From positions 35,882,425 to 35,946,424 of the forward strand of contig NC_090020.1 of assembly GCF_036417845.1 (NCBI RefSeq): 64,000 bases of DNA. Direction: 5' to 3'. This document shows positions 1-12,400 of the stretch, piece after piece. The DNA is from Apteryx mantelli. Its lineage: Eukaryota; Chordata; Aves; Apterygiformes; Apterygidae. A program made the position numbers and the translations under genes. The notes beneath the pieces were generated by a model. The model did not search any database. It saw only the letters and a program-made list of their open reading frames with translations, and was not told where the DNA came from. Each line of letters opens with the position of its first letter. Positions within the stretch are counted from its first letter, which is position 1.

Positions 1-3000
1 GTATTTGATGTTGTTGTTCTTTAAAACTAAGTTCTCTTCAACACAGAAATGGCTATTTTCTTTAAAGCCCTTCATCAGAGAGACAAATCTCCTTGCATAA
101 TTGCCTGCAAGTATAATTTTGGTGTAAAATACACTAATATAAATAAATAGCAACTAAATTGGTGAAGTTATGTCAGTGCAGCTATGATCAAAGTCAGATT
201 GCTATCTCCAGAACACTGCATTTGCCCTGAAATGTCATCTCAAAGTCTACCAAATGGGGAAGGGACAGCTGTGCTCCTTATAAACCTCTACACTGTAAGG
301 AATGTAAATAAGGAATATTGTTAAAATGAAAGACCAAGTTAAAGCTTTACACTTGTAATGATTAAAAGGTTCTCCCCTCTTTTTTGTATCTTTAATCAAA
401 GGTTATAAATGTTTAAATGATGGCAGTTGCCATGGAAATATGCAGGCCAAGATCTCTCTGTGGGAACCTCAAAGCTTCCTTTGAGTGCTGTGTAATGACA
501 GGGTCACATTAACACCTTTGACTCCCCAAGCCCATTTACTGCACAGAAATTATCACAGCTGATTCCATTCACCTTCCATAGGCAAGCATTAACTACTTCT
601 GCTCAACCCATTTTCTGCTGCACTCTCTCCCTTCCCCCCTACACTCTCCCAAATCCATTTCGGCGCTATCTTTTATATGATGGCAAATTGACCTCAAGTG
701 TGTCCCATATTCTGTGCAAACACTAAACAGAAATCTGAGAGTGCAAATGCTATAAGATGCTTCATCTGATCACAAGCATAATTTCAGAACCTATTAATTT
801 CTTTTTCCAAAGCAACAGAAATAAAATAAATTTGCATCCTATCCTACACGATAAAGATATAGCTATGAAAAAAAAAAAAGCAGACATGCAGCTACAGGAA
901 TTGAACTCTTATAAAAGCCAACAATTAAATTAAAGAACAGAAGACAGGCTCTGAATAATGGTTACTTTTTCCCCTAGTGACCGTCAGTGCTAAAGCAGGA
1001 AAAATAAGTTCTTTAAAACCTCAGTGGAATTCCTGAATATCAGGATGTATCATTTGATGCACAATCAATCTATGCACATGGCAGGCCTATTTAAGGGCAG
1101 ATGCAAGCAGAGCCTTCCAAAAAAAAAATCAATTTTAGATAGGCAAATTCAATCGAGTATATCTCCATATCAGCATCTCCATATTGTGAGAAAATACTTA
1201 TTTTAACTTTAGATATCTATGTGTTTAATTCATATAACCATACAAACCCATCTATTGCGTACAGCCTCTGTCATTGCAAGAAGAAATTCCTCAGACATAC
1301 AAAACACGCAAGATTTAAAATGCATTTAGGGTTACTTTACCTGTTTGCATATTTGAAAACAAAACAACTTCTCTAGCATCTATCCCTCCTGACAATAACT
1401 AGTCAAGTATTTTAAACAATTAAGCATACTGTAAATGCATACATATGTTTTTAGTTACTTGATTCTTTTTGGATACACAATTTCATCAATACGAAAGCTC
1501 TCAAGCCTGCAAAAAGACTTATCTCATGTATTTATCACACAGTACCTTCAAAACTAATTCCTGTGCATGAGAAGTTAAATGCCATTATGCATCTCACTCA
1601 CCTAGTAGATGATCAAGATGACCTCTTGAAGCAGTTTATCAATTTCACTGACACTTGGAGTAAAAACTTGGTCACATTCAACTGAGTAGCAAGTTTATTT
1701 CAATAGGGCCATGCATTTAAATATGTAAGTGTAGATTTTAAAAAACGCAGTAATTTCAAGAAAAAGACAGACAGCCGTTCTCTCAACTAAATAAGACATT
1801 GATTTTAGTAGAAAATAAAACTAATGTAATTCTTCCCCCTGAGCAAAAGACAAAGATATTTTTCAGTGGTTCTGCATTTTTGTTTGATCGATTCTATCAG
1901 AGGTATTTATTTTCTTCATCCCTACAGTTCCGGTGTGAGAGGGGACTAGGTTTCTGACAAATGGATCCTTCAGGTAGGGTACCTTTGCAGACAAAAATGG
2001 AAGGGGATCTGTGTGTGCCTACGTATGCCTCTTTAGCAAATCCTTAGCAATTAGGCAATTGCTGAGTGAAAACTGGAATGCATAATTTTTTTTTGCCTCC
2101 AGCCAATTTACACGTTTTGTTAGAGAAAAAGAAAACAGTGTGGCAGCAAAGAAGAATAAAAAAAAAAGACGACAAATTTGTGGGCACCACACTTCTTTCA
2201 CAGACTCCTGCATGCAAAATGATGAACTACGAGATCCGTGCCAAGGAAGTGCAGCTGATTTAGCCAGTTCTCACACTTACAAACTTACCTTCCCCCATGC
2301 ACATTTTTTTCATTTTGTTTTGTTTTTTACACCTTCCCCCCACCTTCACCCGTTTGGCATTAGCGCTCTGTTATTACAGCAACGTTTTTTTGGAACAGTC
2401 AGGACAGGAGGCTTGTGCAAGGCCCCCCCGCTGCAGGTAATCCTCTGCGGGCACATCCCCAAACGCACCCACGCGAACTCGCCTGCAAGGTCAGGGCCAC
2501 TGATTATTAACTTCTGCGGGCACAACACGCCTCTGTTTCCAAATGCTTTGCAGACAGTTCCTACCATACTCAAATGAAATACAGATTTACACACAGAAAC
2601 GTCTCCCAACCCACACTAAAATGTCTGGAAAGTTAGAATTACAGAGCCTACTAGGAAAATCCAAGATGGGGCTTACAGGGAAGGTAATAAATATTTTATT
2701 AGATCAGGTTGAAAAAAAAGAGATCGAATACACAAAAGTCTGTCTTTCCCAATTATATCAAATACATCAAAAAAACTTTCCCAATTATATCAATTGGTCC
2801 AATAAAAGGTATTACTTCTCTCCACAAACTTTGCCTTATTTACATCCGCAGAGTATCACAGTTACAAAAAGCAGTATCGTCATTCAAAACATTAAAAAAA
2901 GATTCAGGAGCGAAACAATCTATCGCAGTTAGTTATTTCTGCAAAAATTGTGACAAAGTTCAGATGAGTGAGTGCAATCTCGTCTGGTTTCTCCAAGTAT

Positions 3001-6000
3001 TTCAGGCAAGTGTTCTGCTTGTGCTAACAACCAACATTTCTTAAATAATGGCATCTGAATAAGTCCACGTGGTACAGGACAAGGTAAAAGCGCACAGAAG
3101 AATATCCTTAAAATATTACATCTATTCATATTCTTATCACTGCAGATTAGCAAGTAACTAGAATTCCAGAGAACCGACCAGTGTCACCCACATGTGAATG
3201 ACAGTCTTAAACACCACAAGGCAAAGTAGGGTTATTCTTTCCTAGTATCTCAAGAGATGACTTGCAAACTGGTTAATTATAATAATGCATTTTATAGAGA
3301 TAAATTACCAAATTTAACGTGCCCTCATGCAAACTTTGACCAGCTCTTTTTTTTTTTTGCTAAGCAATGTAAGAAACAGCTAGCCCTTTCTGAAGTATTT
3401 CAGACTTGGGAGTACAACTACAGCAAACCTAAGCAAAGCCAAACACAACCTCAGGGACCTGATTTATGATATAAATTCACAGCTCACTTAAAAGAAGTCT
3501 GTATTGTTCCATTCTCCCAACGCACAACAAGTTTAGAATGAGTGAGAACTCAAATACAAATCCTAGATCTTTCACATCTCTAGGCCTCTCTCCTACATCC
3601 TGCATTGTTTTTTCTGCTCACAAACAACTGTAGAACACTATATTTTTCAGTGGAAATGAGAAAGACTTTAAAAAAAAAAATTAGCTGGCACTTTTCTATG
3701 CACAGCTTTGTATATACAGTGACAAAATCCATAGAAAATCACTTGTTTATGGAAAAAAACAGACACAATTGAACATATACATATAAAATGCAATCACTTG
3801 GAGCAAGAAGAATGTCTGCTTTATATATAGGGAGGGGAAAAAAACATAGGAGAAAGACAGTTAAAGCCTGCCCTTGAACACTACTCTTAAACAAAACAAC
3901 AACTATAATCATGTTTTATTCATTTTCCCCCCTTTCCTCTCTCTGTGCCATTATGCAATCCAAGCAAGTACGTATAGACCTGGCAGGCTATATTCAAGTG
4001 CACAAGAACAACAAGCTCCCCATCCTGGATCAGCTCGCTGCGGTAGCCTTAGACCTGCTGTAGCTGCCAGCCACCCATTAGTCTCTCTCCTGCACACCAG
4101 GGTAGAGCTAAGCAAGCAGCTTGCAGAAGTTTCTACCCTCCTGCCTGCTTTCCAAACAGAAATGCCTAGCTCTATAAACTCTCCTCAATTTTGCATTTCC
4201 TCTTCTGTTCCTCAGCTCAATTCAGCAATCACAAGTGTTAAGGGCACCAAGATTTTCCAGTTGGCTAACTGCATATATTCCCTACTCTCTTTCATATAAC
4301 TACTCAGTAATGTCCACATCTACTCAGCATGCACAACAGTGCATGTCAACACACAAATCAAGTTCCTCATAATGCACAATCACCTCTTCTCCTTTCAAGC
4401 TCATGCCATGTTACAGTGCCAAAAGCACTCTTAGGAGAGAGGGAGCAAGTGAAACACAACCTGCAGATCTTACTTGTCCTTGCAGTGAGGCCAACAGGTA
4501 CTAATTTTGCTGCACAATGTTCAATCCTCCTTGGCTTGGCTCATATACAGGCTAATACTCATTTTTTTAAGAGGATCACTGCAGAAAATGCCTAGTATAT
4601 AATGAGTTCACTGCCGCACACAAACCAAAAGGGGAAAAGAAATGGGTGGAAGGGAGGGAAAGACAAAAAGATGTGTATTATTGCTATATTAAGACACTTG
4701 TTCAAACTTGATACATGGGGTTCATTTAAGCTTATTTATTGTCCTTAGAAAAGTCCTTTATCTGGTTATATCTATAGTACAATTTTTTTTCCTCCTCAGG
4801 TAGCATAAGAAAATATTCCTGAAGTACAGAAGCCTGTTGTTTTGTGCTTTAAAACACTTACTGTCAGAAGTCTCACAATCGCAGTACTATATGCAAACAA
4901 CATGCATGTCCTCATTTAAAAACAAAACAAAACTTCTTTCTTACCTTCATGCTATTTGACTGTTCTCCCTCCAGCCCCTCATAAAAACTGCTTAACTTAT
5001 TAAAGCAAGTTTCTTCTTTATTATTCTTGCCATTTTCAGCAACCTGTTCACATTATCAGAAGCTTGTTGCAGTACAGCTTGGCATGGTGTGGGGGGAGAA
5101 GAGGGAGGCAAAGAGGATTCTGGACACTTGAGGTAAATAAGAACAGAGCAAAACAGCCTCCTAGATAAGCTACAATAATATATTTATTCAGATAGCTAAA
5201 TAACCTTTTGCATAGTTAAAACCTTCTACATACATAAAAGACAGCATACAAGGGTTTTTTTTGCCAGAACACAATTAAATGCAATACCTTATTTAGCCAA
5301 TTCTGAATAGCAAGACTTGTAGCTTCTCCATCAAGGAAGACAGTATGCATTAGTGGGTAACAGAGAACAGTCTGAAATACTGTTTATAGCTGTTTATATT
5401 GGGGGGGGGGACCGAATCATAACACTAGCAGAGAGGGCAACACAATAAATTAAAGGAAATCTCCAGGCACATCTGTACCTATACCGTCCAGAAGATCTAT
5501 GAACCAGTCTTACTATTGTGAAATAAACACATTCACATCAAACACTGAAATCAGTACTTCATTCTTTGTGCCCTCCCTGTCAGCTACTACGACTTTTGTT
5601 TCTTAAAAACAGGCATGGACCTATTTTGGTAGGCATGACTGCAAGCAGCCTTTTGCAAACACACTCTGTAGCAATCCTTGACCATTGCAAAGTCTAAGCG
5701 TACAATGAATAATTGCTTTTTGGGGGATGAGGGAGGGTGAATTATTTGCTCTCTAGGCCAAGAAATCCCAATAGAGACAGACTTCATCTGTCAGTGAAGC
5801 TTCGCAAAACTTGCTTTTTTTTCCTCCCACCAACATACATGTAGAGACCTCTTTGGTCGCCACTCAATTGTTTTCCATTCCTCTCGCGTACTGTGGAGTT
5901 GCCTGCACCACAACTCCGCTACCTTAACTACAGAGTACCTGTCCATAACCTGCTCATTCCATATAACATGCTGTATTCATACGCTTCCCGCCACAACATG

Positions 6001-7269
6001 GAACACAGTTAAGTGCAGGGTTTTGCCCTACATGAGCTACTTGTTACAATGTCTCATTCTAACTGAGTTTGTAAATGATACTCCCACTCCGGAACAGCCT
6101 CCATATAAATGATCTACATCTACGCGGCCACATGTCAACAGAACTTTGCTTAGGTATACTTGCGTAGTTGCCTAACTTTGCATTCTTTCTAATACAAGAA
6201 GTCATTAAACAGTTCTCTAAGAAATAAGGTATCCAAAAGTTCATATGAGATCAGGGGCTACTTCTGACCTTGACAGTTGTAAAGCAGAAACAGCCTACAG
6301 TAATTTCTGTAAGAATTTTAATTAAAAAATTGAGACTTTACTACCACATTGATTTCCAGAGCACACTAGAACTACTTGAGTCTAATGACTTAAAGGAAAC
6401 GCTTCACATTTCTCAGCTAGAGTATTTCCTTGCAATAGGTATATGATAATAAAAACAGCAGGCAAGAGAACAGGAAAATATTTCTGCATAAACCCAGCAG
6501 GAATATATGAAAAAGCCGTTCAGACTACAGGACTATCACATTCACCCCCAATTCGGGGCAGGCCCAGGTTCCCTTTTCCCTTCCTTTTGATGGCAGTCAC
6601 ATAATAGAAAAAAGCTGCAGCACTAAAGTTACTATCAATGCCTTCTCTTCATGGAGAGTCCTTAAACACTAAAGCTGCAGGGTTTCATATATTCAGAAAG
6701 CATTAGCAAATGGCCCACACCTCAGAAAAACAGCAGAGGAGACATCCACTTATAATTAGCTTGAGGGCAAACAGGAATAGACAAGGAACTCTTAAGTCAC
6801 TTTACCCATCTCTTGCAAACTCAGCACCTCTATACAGACCTGATTTAAACTCTCCTGACAGCTGAAAAATAAAACAACTTATAATAGCTCTTCAAAACAT
6901 ATGCAGCCAGTTTCCAAACAGCAAGCATCCAGTACAGTCCTGCTATTCGTTTAATAAAAGGCCGAGTTTCCAAATGGACAGAAGTCTTTATTGAAGTGCC
7001 AAGATACTTTAATTGCAATTTGTAGGCTGCCTGGTGCTTCGAAATAACCAAGTCACTTCCAGCTGAATGAAAATGTCTCACATCCATATTTACCAAAAAG
7101 CAGCAGCCAGCTCAAATATCCTTTACATGTTTACACTGGCAATGCACCAAGAGGTTCAACACTGTGCAGCCAAACTGCTACAGCAGGTGCAGCACAGGCC
7201 AAAAGCACTCTCTTCGCTATTTAGAGCAACAACCTCCCCCCCCCCAATAAGGCTGCGATCAGGACTTAA
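1..7269. other. Non-coding AT-rich DNA, possibly intronic
   Basis: No exon or gene is recognised. If the CpG island to the right starts a minus-strand gene, this would be its first intron. Contents include a G10 run at 5401-5410, scattered A runs, and the possible repeat fragment at 2790. Open frames are short and of random character. Confidence 0.6.
2790..2833. repeat. Possible ancient interspersed-repeat fragment
   Basis: AATTGGTCCAATAAAAGGTA followed by TTACTTCTCTCCACA resembles a motif recurring in reptile and bird repeats (TTGGTCTAATAAAAGATATTACCTCACCCAC). It is directly preceded by a local duplication of TTTCCCAATTATATCAA at about 2745 and 2777. Confidence 0.4.
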
Positions 7270-8041
7270 GAAACAGAAAGGCGCGCACACAGACCTGGAG
7301 GCTCCCGGGGGCCCGCCTGCCCGAGGACCGCGCTCCGAGCCGAGCTCCGGGCACCACAGCGGCGGCCGGAGAGCCGGCACGGCTTCACGGGGGAGGAGAA
7401 AAAAATGCCATAAATACGTTTATAAACCTGTCAGCTCTCACTCATTTGTTGAGAGAGAGGCTCCTCCTCTTCGTCCGACTCCAGCCGGATTTATAATGGG
7501 GGCTAATGAAAAATGCAGGAGCCTCGCCGCGCCGCACCTCTCCGGCTCGCCTCGCCTCGGCTCCGCGGGGCCGGGGCCGCCGCCCGCGCCCCCCGCCCCA
7601 CCGCCGCCGGGAGCCCGAACAAAGCGGGCGCGCTGCGCTGCGCCCCGGCCCCGCGGCAGCCCGCGGCGGCGCGGCCCGGCCCCGCAGGTGCGTGCCGTAA
7701 CGCCCACCCGGCCCCCGCCGAGCCCGCGCCCCGGCAGGCCCCCGGCGCGGACCCCGGCGGCGCCGCGGCCGCCGAGGGACGGAGGCACCACGCGCGCAGC
7801 CCAGACACTCGCCCCCGAGGCGGCGGCAGCAGCTCTGCCGCCGCCTCCTCCTCCTGGTCGTCCCCGCGGCGGCGGCAGCGCCTACCTGCTGCCGCGGAGG
7901 GGCTGCCGGCGCTCGCCTCGCCTCGCCGCGCCGCGCCCGCGCCCCCGCCTCGGCGCCTTCGCGGGGCAGGGTGGGCAGCGGCCGCCCCCTCCTCGCTGCG
8001 CCGCGGCGGCGAGCGCGGGGCGGGGGCAGGGCGGCGGCGTG

Positions 8042-8061
8042 GGGAGGAGGAGGAGGAGGAG
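8042..8061 (+). repeat. (GGA)n microsatellite in CpG island
   Basis: This is a run of about six GGA/GAG triplets within the left CpG island. It is low-complexity sequence, not coding. Confidence 0.85.
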
Positions 8062-8278
8062 TTGGTGCCAGTGTGTAACAAGTTTGGGTTGCCCCGCAGT
8101 ATGGCGGCCGGCGGCGGGAGGGCGCCGCCGTGGGGCCCGGCGCGGCGCGGGGGCGGGGGGCCCGGGGAGGCCTATCGCCGCCGGCAGGGCGGGAGCTGCG
8201 CCGCAGAGCGGGCCTGGCCCGGGCCGAACCGCTTCCCCGCCGCGGAGGGGCGGCCCCGCGCGCCCCCGCCGCGCTGCC

Positions 8279-8346
8279 CGGCCGTTACAGCGCCCCCGGC
8301 CGTTGCGCCCCTCCTCCACGGCCGTTACGGCGCCCCCGGCCGTTGC
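8279..8346. repeat. Short tandem array with four CGGCCGTT copies (40-bp period)
   Basis: CGGCCGTT occurs at 8279, 8297, 8319 and 8337, alternately followed by AC and GC. The pair of copies forms a 40-bp unit present twice (from 8279 and 8319). On the minus strand each copy reads YAACGGCCG, matching the MYB half-site YAACGG. Confidence 0.8.
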
Positions 8347-8719
8347 GCGCCCCCCGGCCCTGCCGTGGCCCCGCAGAGGGGTGTGGGGCCGGCTTGTCCG
8401 GCGGGGTCTCCGCTCTGGCCGGTGCCCCGTGTCGGCGGGGCCACCTCTGCGGCGTCTCTGTGCCGAGGAGGCCCCTTCTCCCCCGTTCCCCGGTGTGGGG
8501 GCAGCTGCCAGACCCCGCTGCTCCCGCCGTCGGCTTCCCCCTCCGACACGCGCCTCCACCTCGAGCAGCCCCGCTGCTCCCTGGTACCCCACAGCCGAGC
8601 AGCGCTCCGGGAATGGCTTCACGCTTGTCAGCTTTCCTCAATAACCTGTCTGCTTTTTCCTTCCCCCCTGGCCCTGGAGCTTCCCACTAACTCCAGCTCC
8701 TCCAAAGGCTCCTGTTAGG

Positions 8720-11700
8720 CCAGAGAGGAGCCCAGCGGCTACATGACACCCACTTGATTACAGCTATAGTAATGGTATAAGCAAACCAGCTCCTTGCTAA
8801 TGATTTAGTGCTGTGTCGCTTGAAAATACATTAATGTGCTTCTACTGAAAGCAGATCTGGTGCCTCCGCAAATCACCGGGTCATGCAATAGCTACCTCAC
8901 TTCCTTGCACCTACCGCTATTTGTCACATTCCCCTGCTGTATCTTGTCTCTGACGAGACAGATCCAGGCAGCGGCAGCCTCATTGCAAACCGCAACACGA
9001 ATCAAATGCAGAATGCAACCTCTTGGCACCGCTGAAATATGAATGATTTATATTAAAAGCAAACATTATTGGAATTACTGGGCCTCAAAGCGTAGGCCTG
9101 CTTAGGTGACTGCTTTGTAATACTAAAGGAGGAACAGCTTGGCAAGAAAAAGAAACTAGGTCAGTGACTATAGAGATTTCACCCAGGATGCTTGTGCTGA
9201 GTCACTGATGAGTTATTGATTGCCCTCGTGTCCATGTGTGCCTGTGATGACTTGTTCTGGTGAAGGATATGAACCAGCACTGTAGGCATGGATGGTTGAT
9301 TTCTTTATTGCAGTGGAAAAGGTGATATCCAATGTCCTCTGGTTACTATAGCTTGGTTTCCAGGAGCCAGTTAAGCAAGACTGAACAAAATATTTAGTTT
9401 ATTGGACATTGGCTTTTGCTTTACTGGGAATCCATCACCCAACAAACCCTTTAATTCCAGCCTGGCAAAATGTATGTATTGCTACAAACATGTAATAATT
9501 GAGTTGTAATGCCTGCACTTCACATTAAATATTGCTGAGAAATACTGTCAAAATTAAATTACTGAGGAAATAGAGTCGCTTAAAAACATAGAGTCATGAA
9601 GATATCCCCAGACAAAGAAAGCTTACATGCAAGGCAAGAGAGTTTACATGCAAGGCAAGACCCAGCCACCTTGATATTTTAGGCCAGCCATGATTCAGGG
9701 CATTTGAAATTGTAGACTTTGAGGGAGGATATTGTTATTATTTGGAGAACACAGAGAAATCCACTTCCTCTCATTACATTTTCAAAATGGTGATTTAACT
9801 TAGGCTGGCCTGACACTGGGCTATTGGTGTCCGTCACACCATTGACATCAAACAGGGTCATGTGCCATAAAAACATTAGATTTGAGGCGTCAAGAAGAAA
9901 GCAGTCACGCAGGGCTCTGAAGATGCTATGGCAGCCTGACAAAAGCAACAGAGGACAGGAGAAGCTGCGGAAACAGTGTGCTCTGGAAAGGGGGAAAAGA
10001 CCCATTTCTGACAATTTGCCTGTCACGTAGGAGCATGAAAAGGGATCAAACTCTGAACCTCCATAGCCATGTTGGAAAATCCCTTGTGTAAATACAGTAA
10101 CAGCATAAAAATTCTTCATGGTATATTGTATTCTATTTAGGGAATTGCTATAGTTTGCACCAGTGAAAGAATAAGCCGCAACTCCTCTGGGACTGGCTGC
10201 TGGTATTAATATACCAGCAAAACCTTTCTAGCGTAGACAAAAGCTTTAAGCATCTCCAGAGGGATACAGCTACGAAATGATATTCCAGGGGAAGAAACAT
10301 AAAGGTGGTTTTTTCCCTCTCCTTTGCATCATACAAATCCTAGGCTGAGATGGTTCTTAACATAGACGAGTAAAATCACAGGGGTGCTGCCAGGCTTCCC
10401 CAGGGGGTCTACGCTCTGTATAGCACTTCCAGATACCCGCAGCAGTACAGCATATAGGAACAGGAGCAAAAGCCAGCACCCTGCCAAAATTGCCATTACT
10501 CCTACTGTCTCAATGCAGGTTAGATTTCATGGCTGTTAAGAACGATATTGTTCGTTTGTACAGTGTAGTTTTCATTCTCAGTCAAACGTGGGGGTTTTTT
10601 GGTACCTCTCGCAGATGCAAAGGACAGAGGTAAAACAAGGAATTGGTATCTGGACCTTGTCAAATATGGGATTCTCCATCAGATTCAGGATCTTCTTTCA
10701 AGTAAAAAGTGTTACCAACAGGGATCTGGTGAGAAATAAGAAATGCCCACACTGTCAGGAATATGTAACAAGTAACATAACTTGCGCCACTGAAATTCCT
10801 ATCAGTTCCTATTATAAATAACATCTTTCAGAGGATTTGAAAACAAAAAGCAGCATTGTGTTCAACAGTGGATGCAGTGCTTGCAAAATGTTCTGACTGA
10901 AGGCTTTATGACTCTTTATTTCTCCCACTGAACAAGTACAGGCTGGACTGAAGGACCTTTGTAATATCACCTTGCCAGCCTGTCTTAATAGTAACTTCCC
11001 TGCTTCATTCAGCCCTGCGATCAGTACCATCCTGTGCTGTAATCTGTGAAGAGTTGCCTCCTAGACAGCTACATTCCTACAAATTTTGGAGTTTTTCAGA
11101 TATGTAACATCAGTCTGGATCATATGTGAACCAGGGATGCAGTGCTAAAGCCACTGGCCCTCACAATGATTAAAACTGGATTTTTTTTTGCTAGAAATGG
11201 TCTTCGTCTTTCAAAACACTACATGCTGTGGTAATGAGGTCATATAATGAACAGCTATTAATACATGTCTGCAGCAGTTTTATAACAGGAATTCCAAAGA
11301 TATGCATGAAACGTGCTTTTAAGGACTCCATTAGAAATGTAGTAAAGTATAATCTTCAAAAGTACACGTAATGTATGCTTCAAAATAATAATATGTGAAG
11401 ACTAGCTCAGGCATAATATACCTGCTTCTGAAATCACGTTCAGAGGAGTATACACATCGGCATGTTAAGTCCAGGCAAAGTGTATCAAATTTGTGCCAGA
11501 AAAAAAAAAAAGGAAGAGAGGAATCAAGCAAGGAAAAGCTGCAAAAAGCATTAATAGCTGACCGTCCTCTCCAAAATAAAGCCCTTAATTAAACTCAAGA
11601 AGGAATAAGCTGCAGGGATAAAAGATACCAGAGAGCAGTAGGGAATGAGAAGAAGACTGAAGCTGGCCTGGAAGCTAGGTCTGAAGCTGAGGACAGATAA

Positions 11701-12277
11701 GTTCAAGAGTGAGTGAATGAACAGGTGGTAGGTATTTAGTTGGTCAGTCAAAGGGATAGTGAATGTGTCTGGAAGTTTGCAGACAAATATATAATGCAAG
11801 GAACAGGTCAGTAGCAGAGTACATGAGTGAATGAAAAGATGAAAGAATAAAAAAAAAAGTTGAGGTGAATGAATGTGGCTAAGTGAACATTTCTAAACAT
11901 AATCAAAGTTTCAAACTATACTGTTTTATTACTACGCTGTTATGATGCCATCACTTTTCAAATCATTTATTAGTGATATCTATCAGTACTAAAGGAGAAC
12001 AACATGCATTCTCCCCCCCCACCCCGCAAAAAAACCCAATTCCAACTCACACTCTTGGAAAAATAGCATGATAAACATGTACATTTTAAGTGCACTTTAT
12101 AGTCATGACATTAGTTTTGGAAATTTTAATATAGAAAAATAAGAAGCACAACAAAAGGAATTCAAACGCAAATAAAAATAGTCAATAAATTCATGTTGCT
12201 TAACATTAACATTTTTAAGCTAAAAATAATTGACATAAACCTAAAATTATTTGCAGAATAGGAAAACATCATTAACC
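8720..12277. other. Intergenic DNA, nothing recognised
   Basis: Moderate-GC unique sequence follows the left CpG island. Apart from the small duplication at 9622, no repeat, gene or RNA was recognised. Confidence 0.6.
9622..9660 (+). repeat. 21-bp tandem duplication
   Basis: TTACATGCAAGGCAAGA occurs twice with a 21-bp period. It is a short local duplication in otherwise unique sequence. Confidence 0.85.
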
Positions 12278-12400
12278 CTTTATCCCAGATTGGGAAGATG
12301 ATGCACAACAGCTTGAAGTGATTTATACAGGATTACAGAGTTAGTCAGTGGCAAAGCCACGGGCAGAGAAAACCATGACCTTTTACTTCTGCATCTTCCC
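12278..12400 (-). mobile_element. MIR-type core-SINE
   Basis: On the plus strand, TTTATCCCAGATTGGGAAGATG, TTGAAGTGATTTATACAGG, ACAGAGTTAGTCAGTGGCAAAGCC and CATGACCTTTTACTTC follow the inverted MIR core. It is more diverged than the copy at 38.3 kb. Confidence 0.65.

Larger units (their letters stand above)
7270..8690. promoter_or_regulatory. CpG island, probable promoter and first non-coding exon of an unidentified gene
   Basis: The segment is extremely GC- and CpG-rich within AT-rich flanks; the densest part is 7530-8560. No open frame resembles a known protein. A minus-strand CAG|GTAGGC donor-like site is at 7885/7884, so an exon could lie at about 7886-8100 read leftward. A plus-strand CAG|GTGCGT donor-like site is at 7687/7688, so a rightward exon near 7500-7687 is also possible. 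An ATGGCGGCC motif at 8101 resembles a YY1-type promoter element. In mammals SEMA4D lies next to GADD45G in divergent orientation, so a minus-strand SEMA4D first exon is the leading guess. That is synteny inference only. Confidence 0.7.

Noticed and set aside
1602..1660. Minus-strand splice donor lookalike (TAG|GTGAGTGAG)
   Set aside because: It is a strong donor match, but no convincing acceptor, coding potential or paired exon could be found.
4945..5000. Minus-strand splice donor lookalike (AAG|GTAAGAAAG)
   Set aside because: The possible acceptor to its right is weak and the enclosed segment shows no coding signal; it could only be a non-coding exon, which cannot be shown here.
7067..8644. 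525-codon plus-strand open frame and several other long overlapping frames on both strands
   Set aside because: They arise from stop-poor CpG-island sequence; the translations are Pro/Arg/Gly/Ala low-complexity with no domain.
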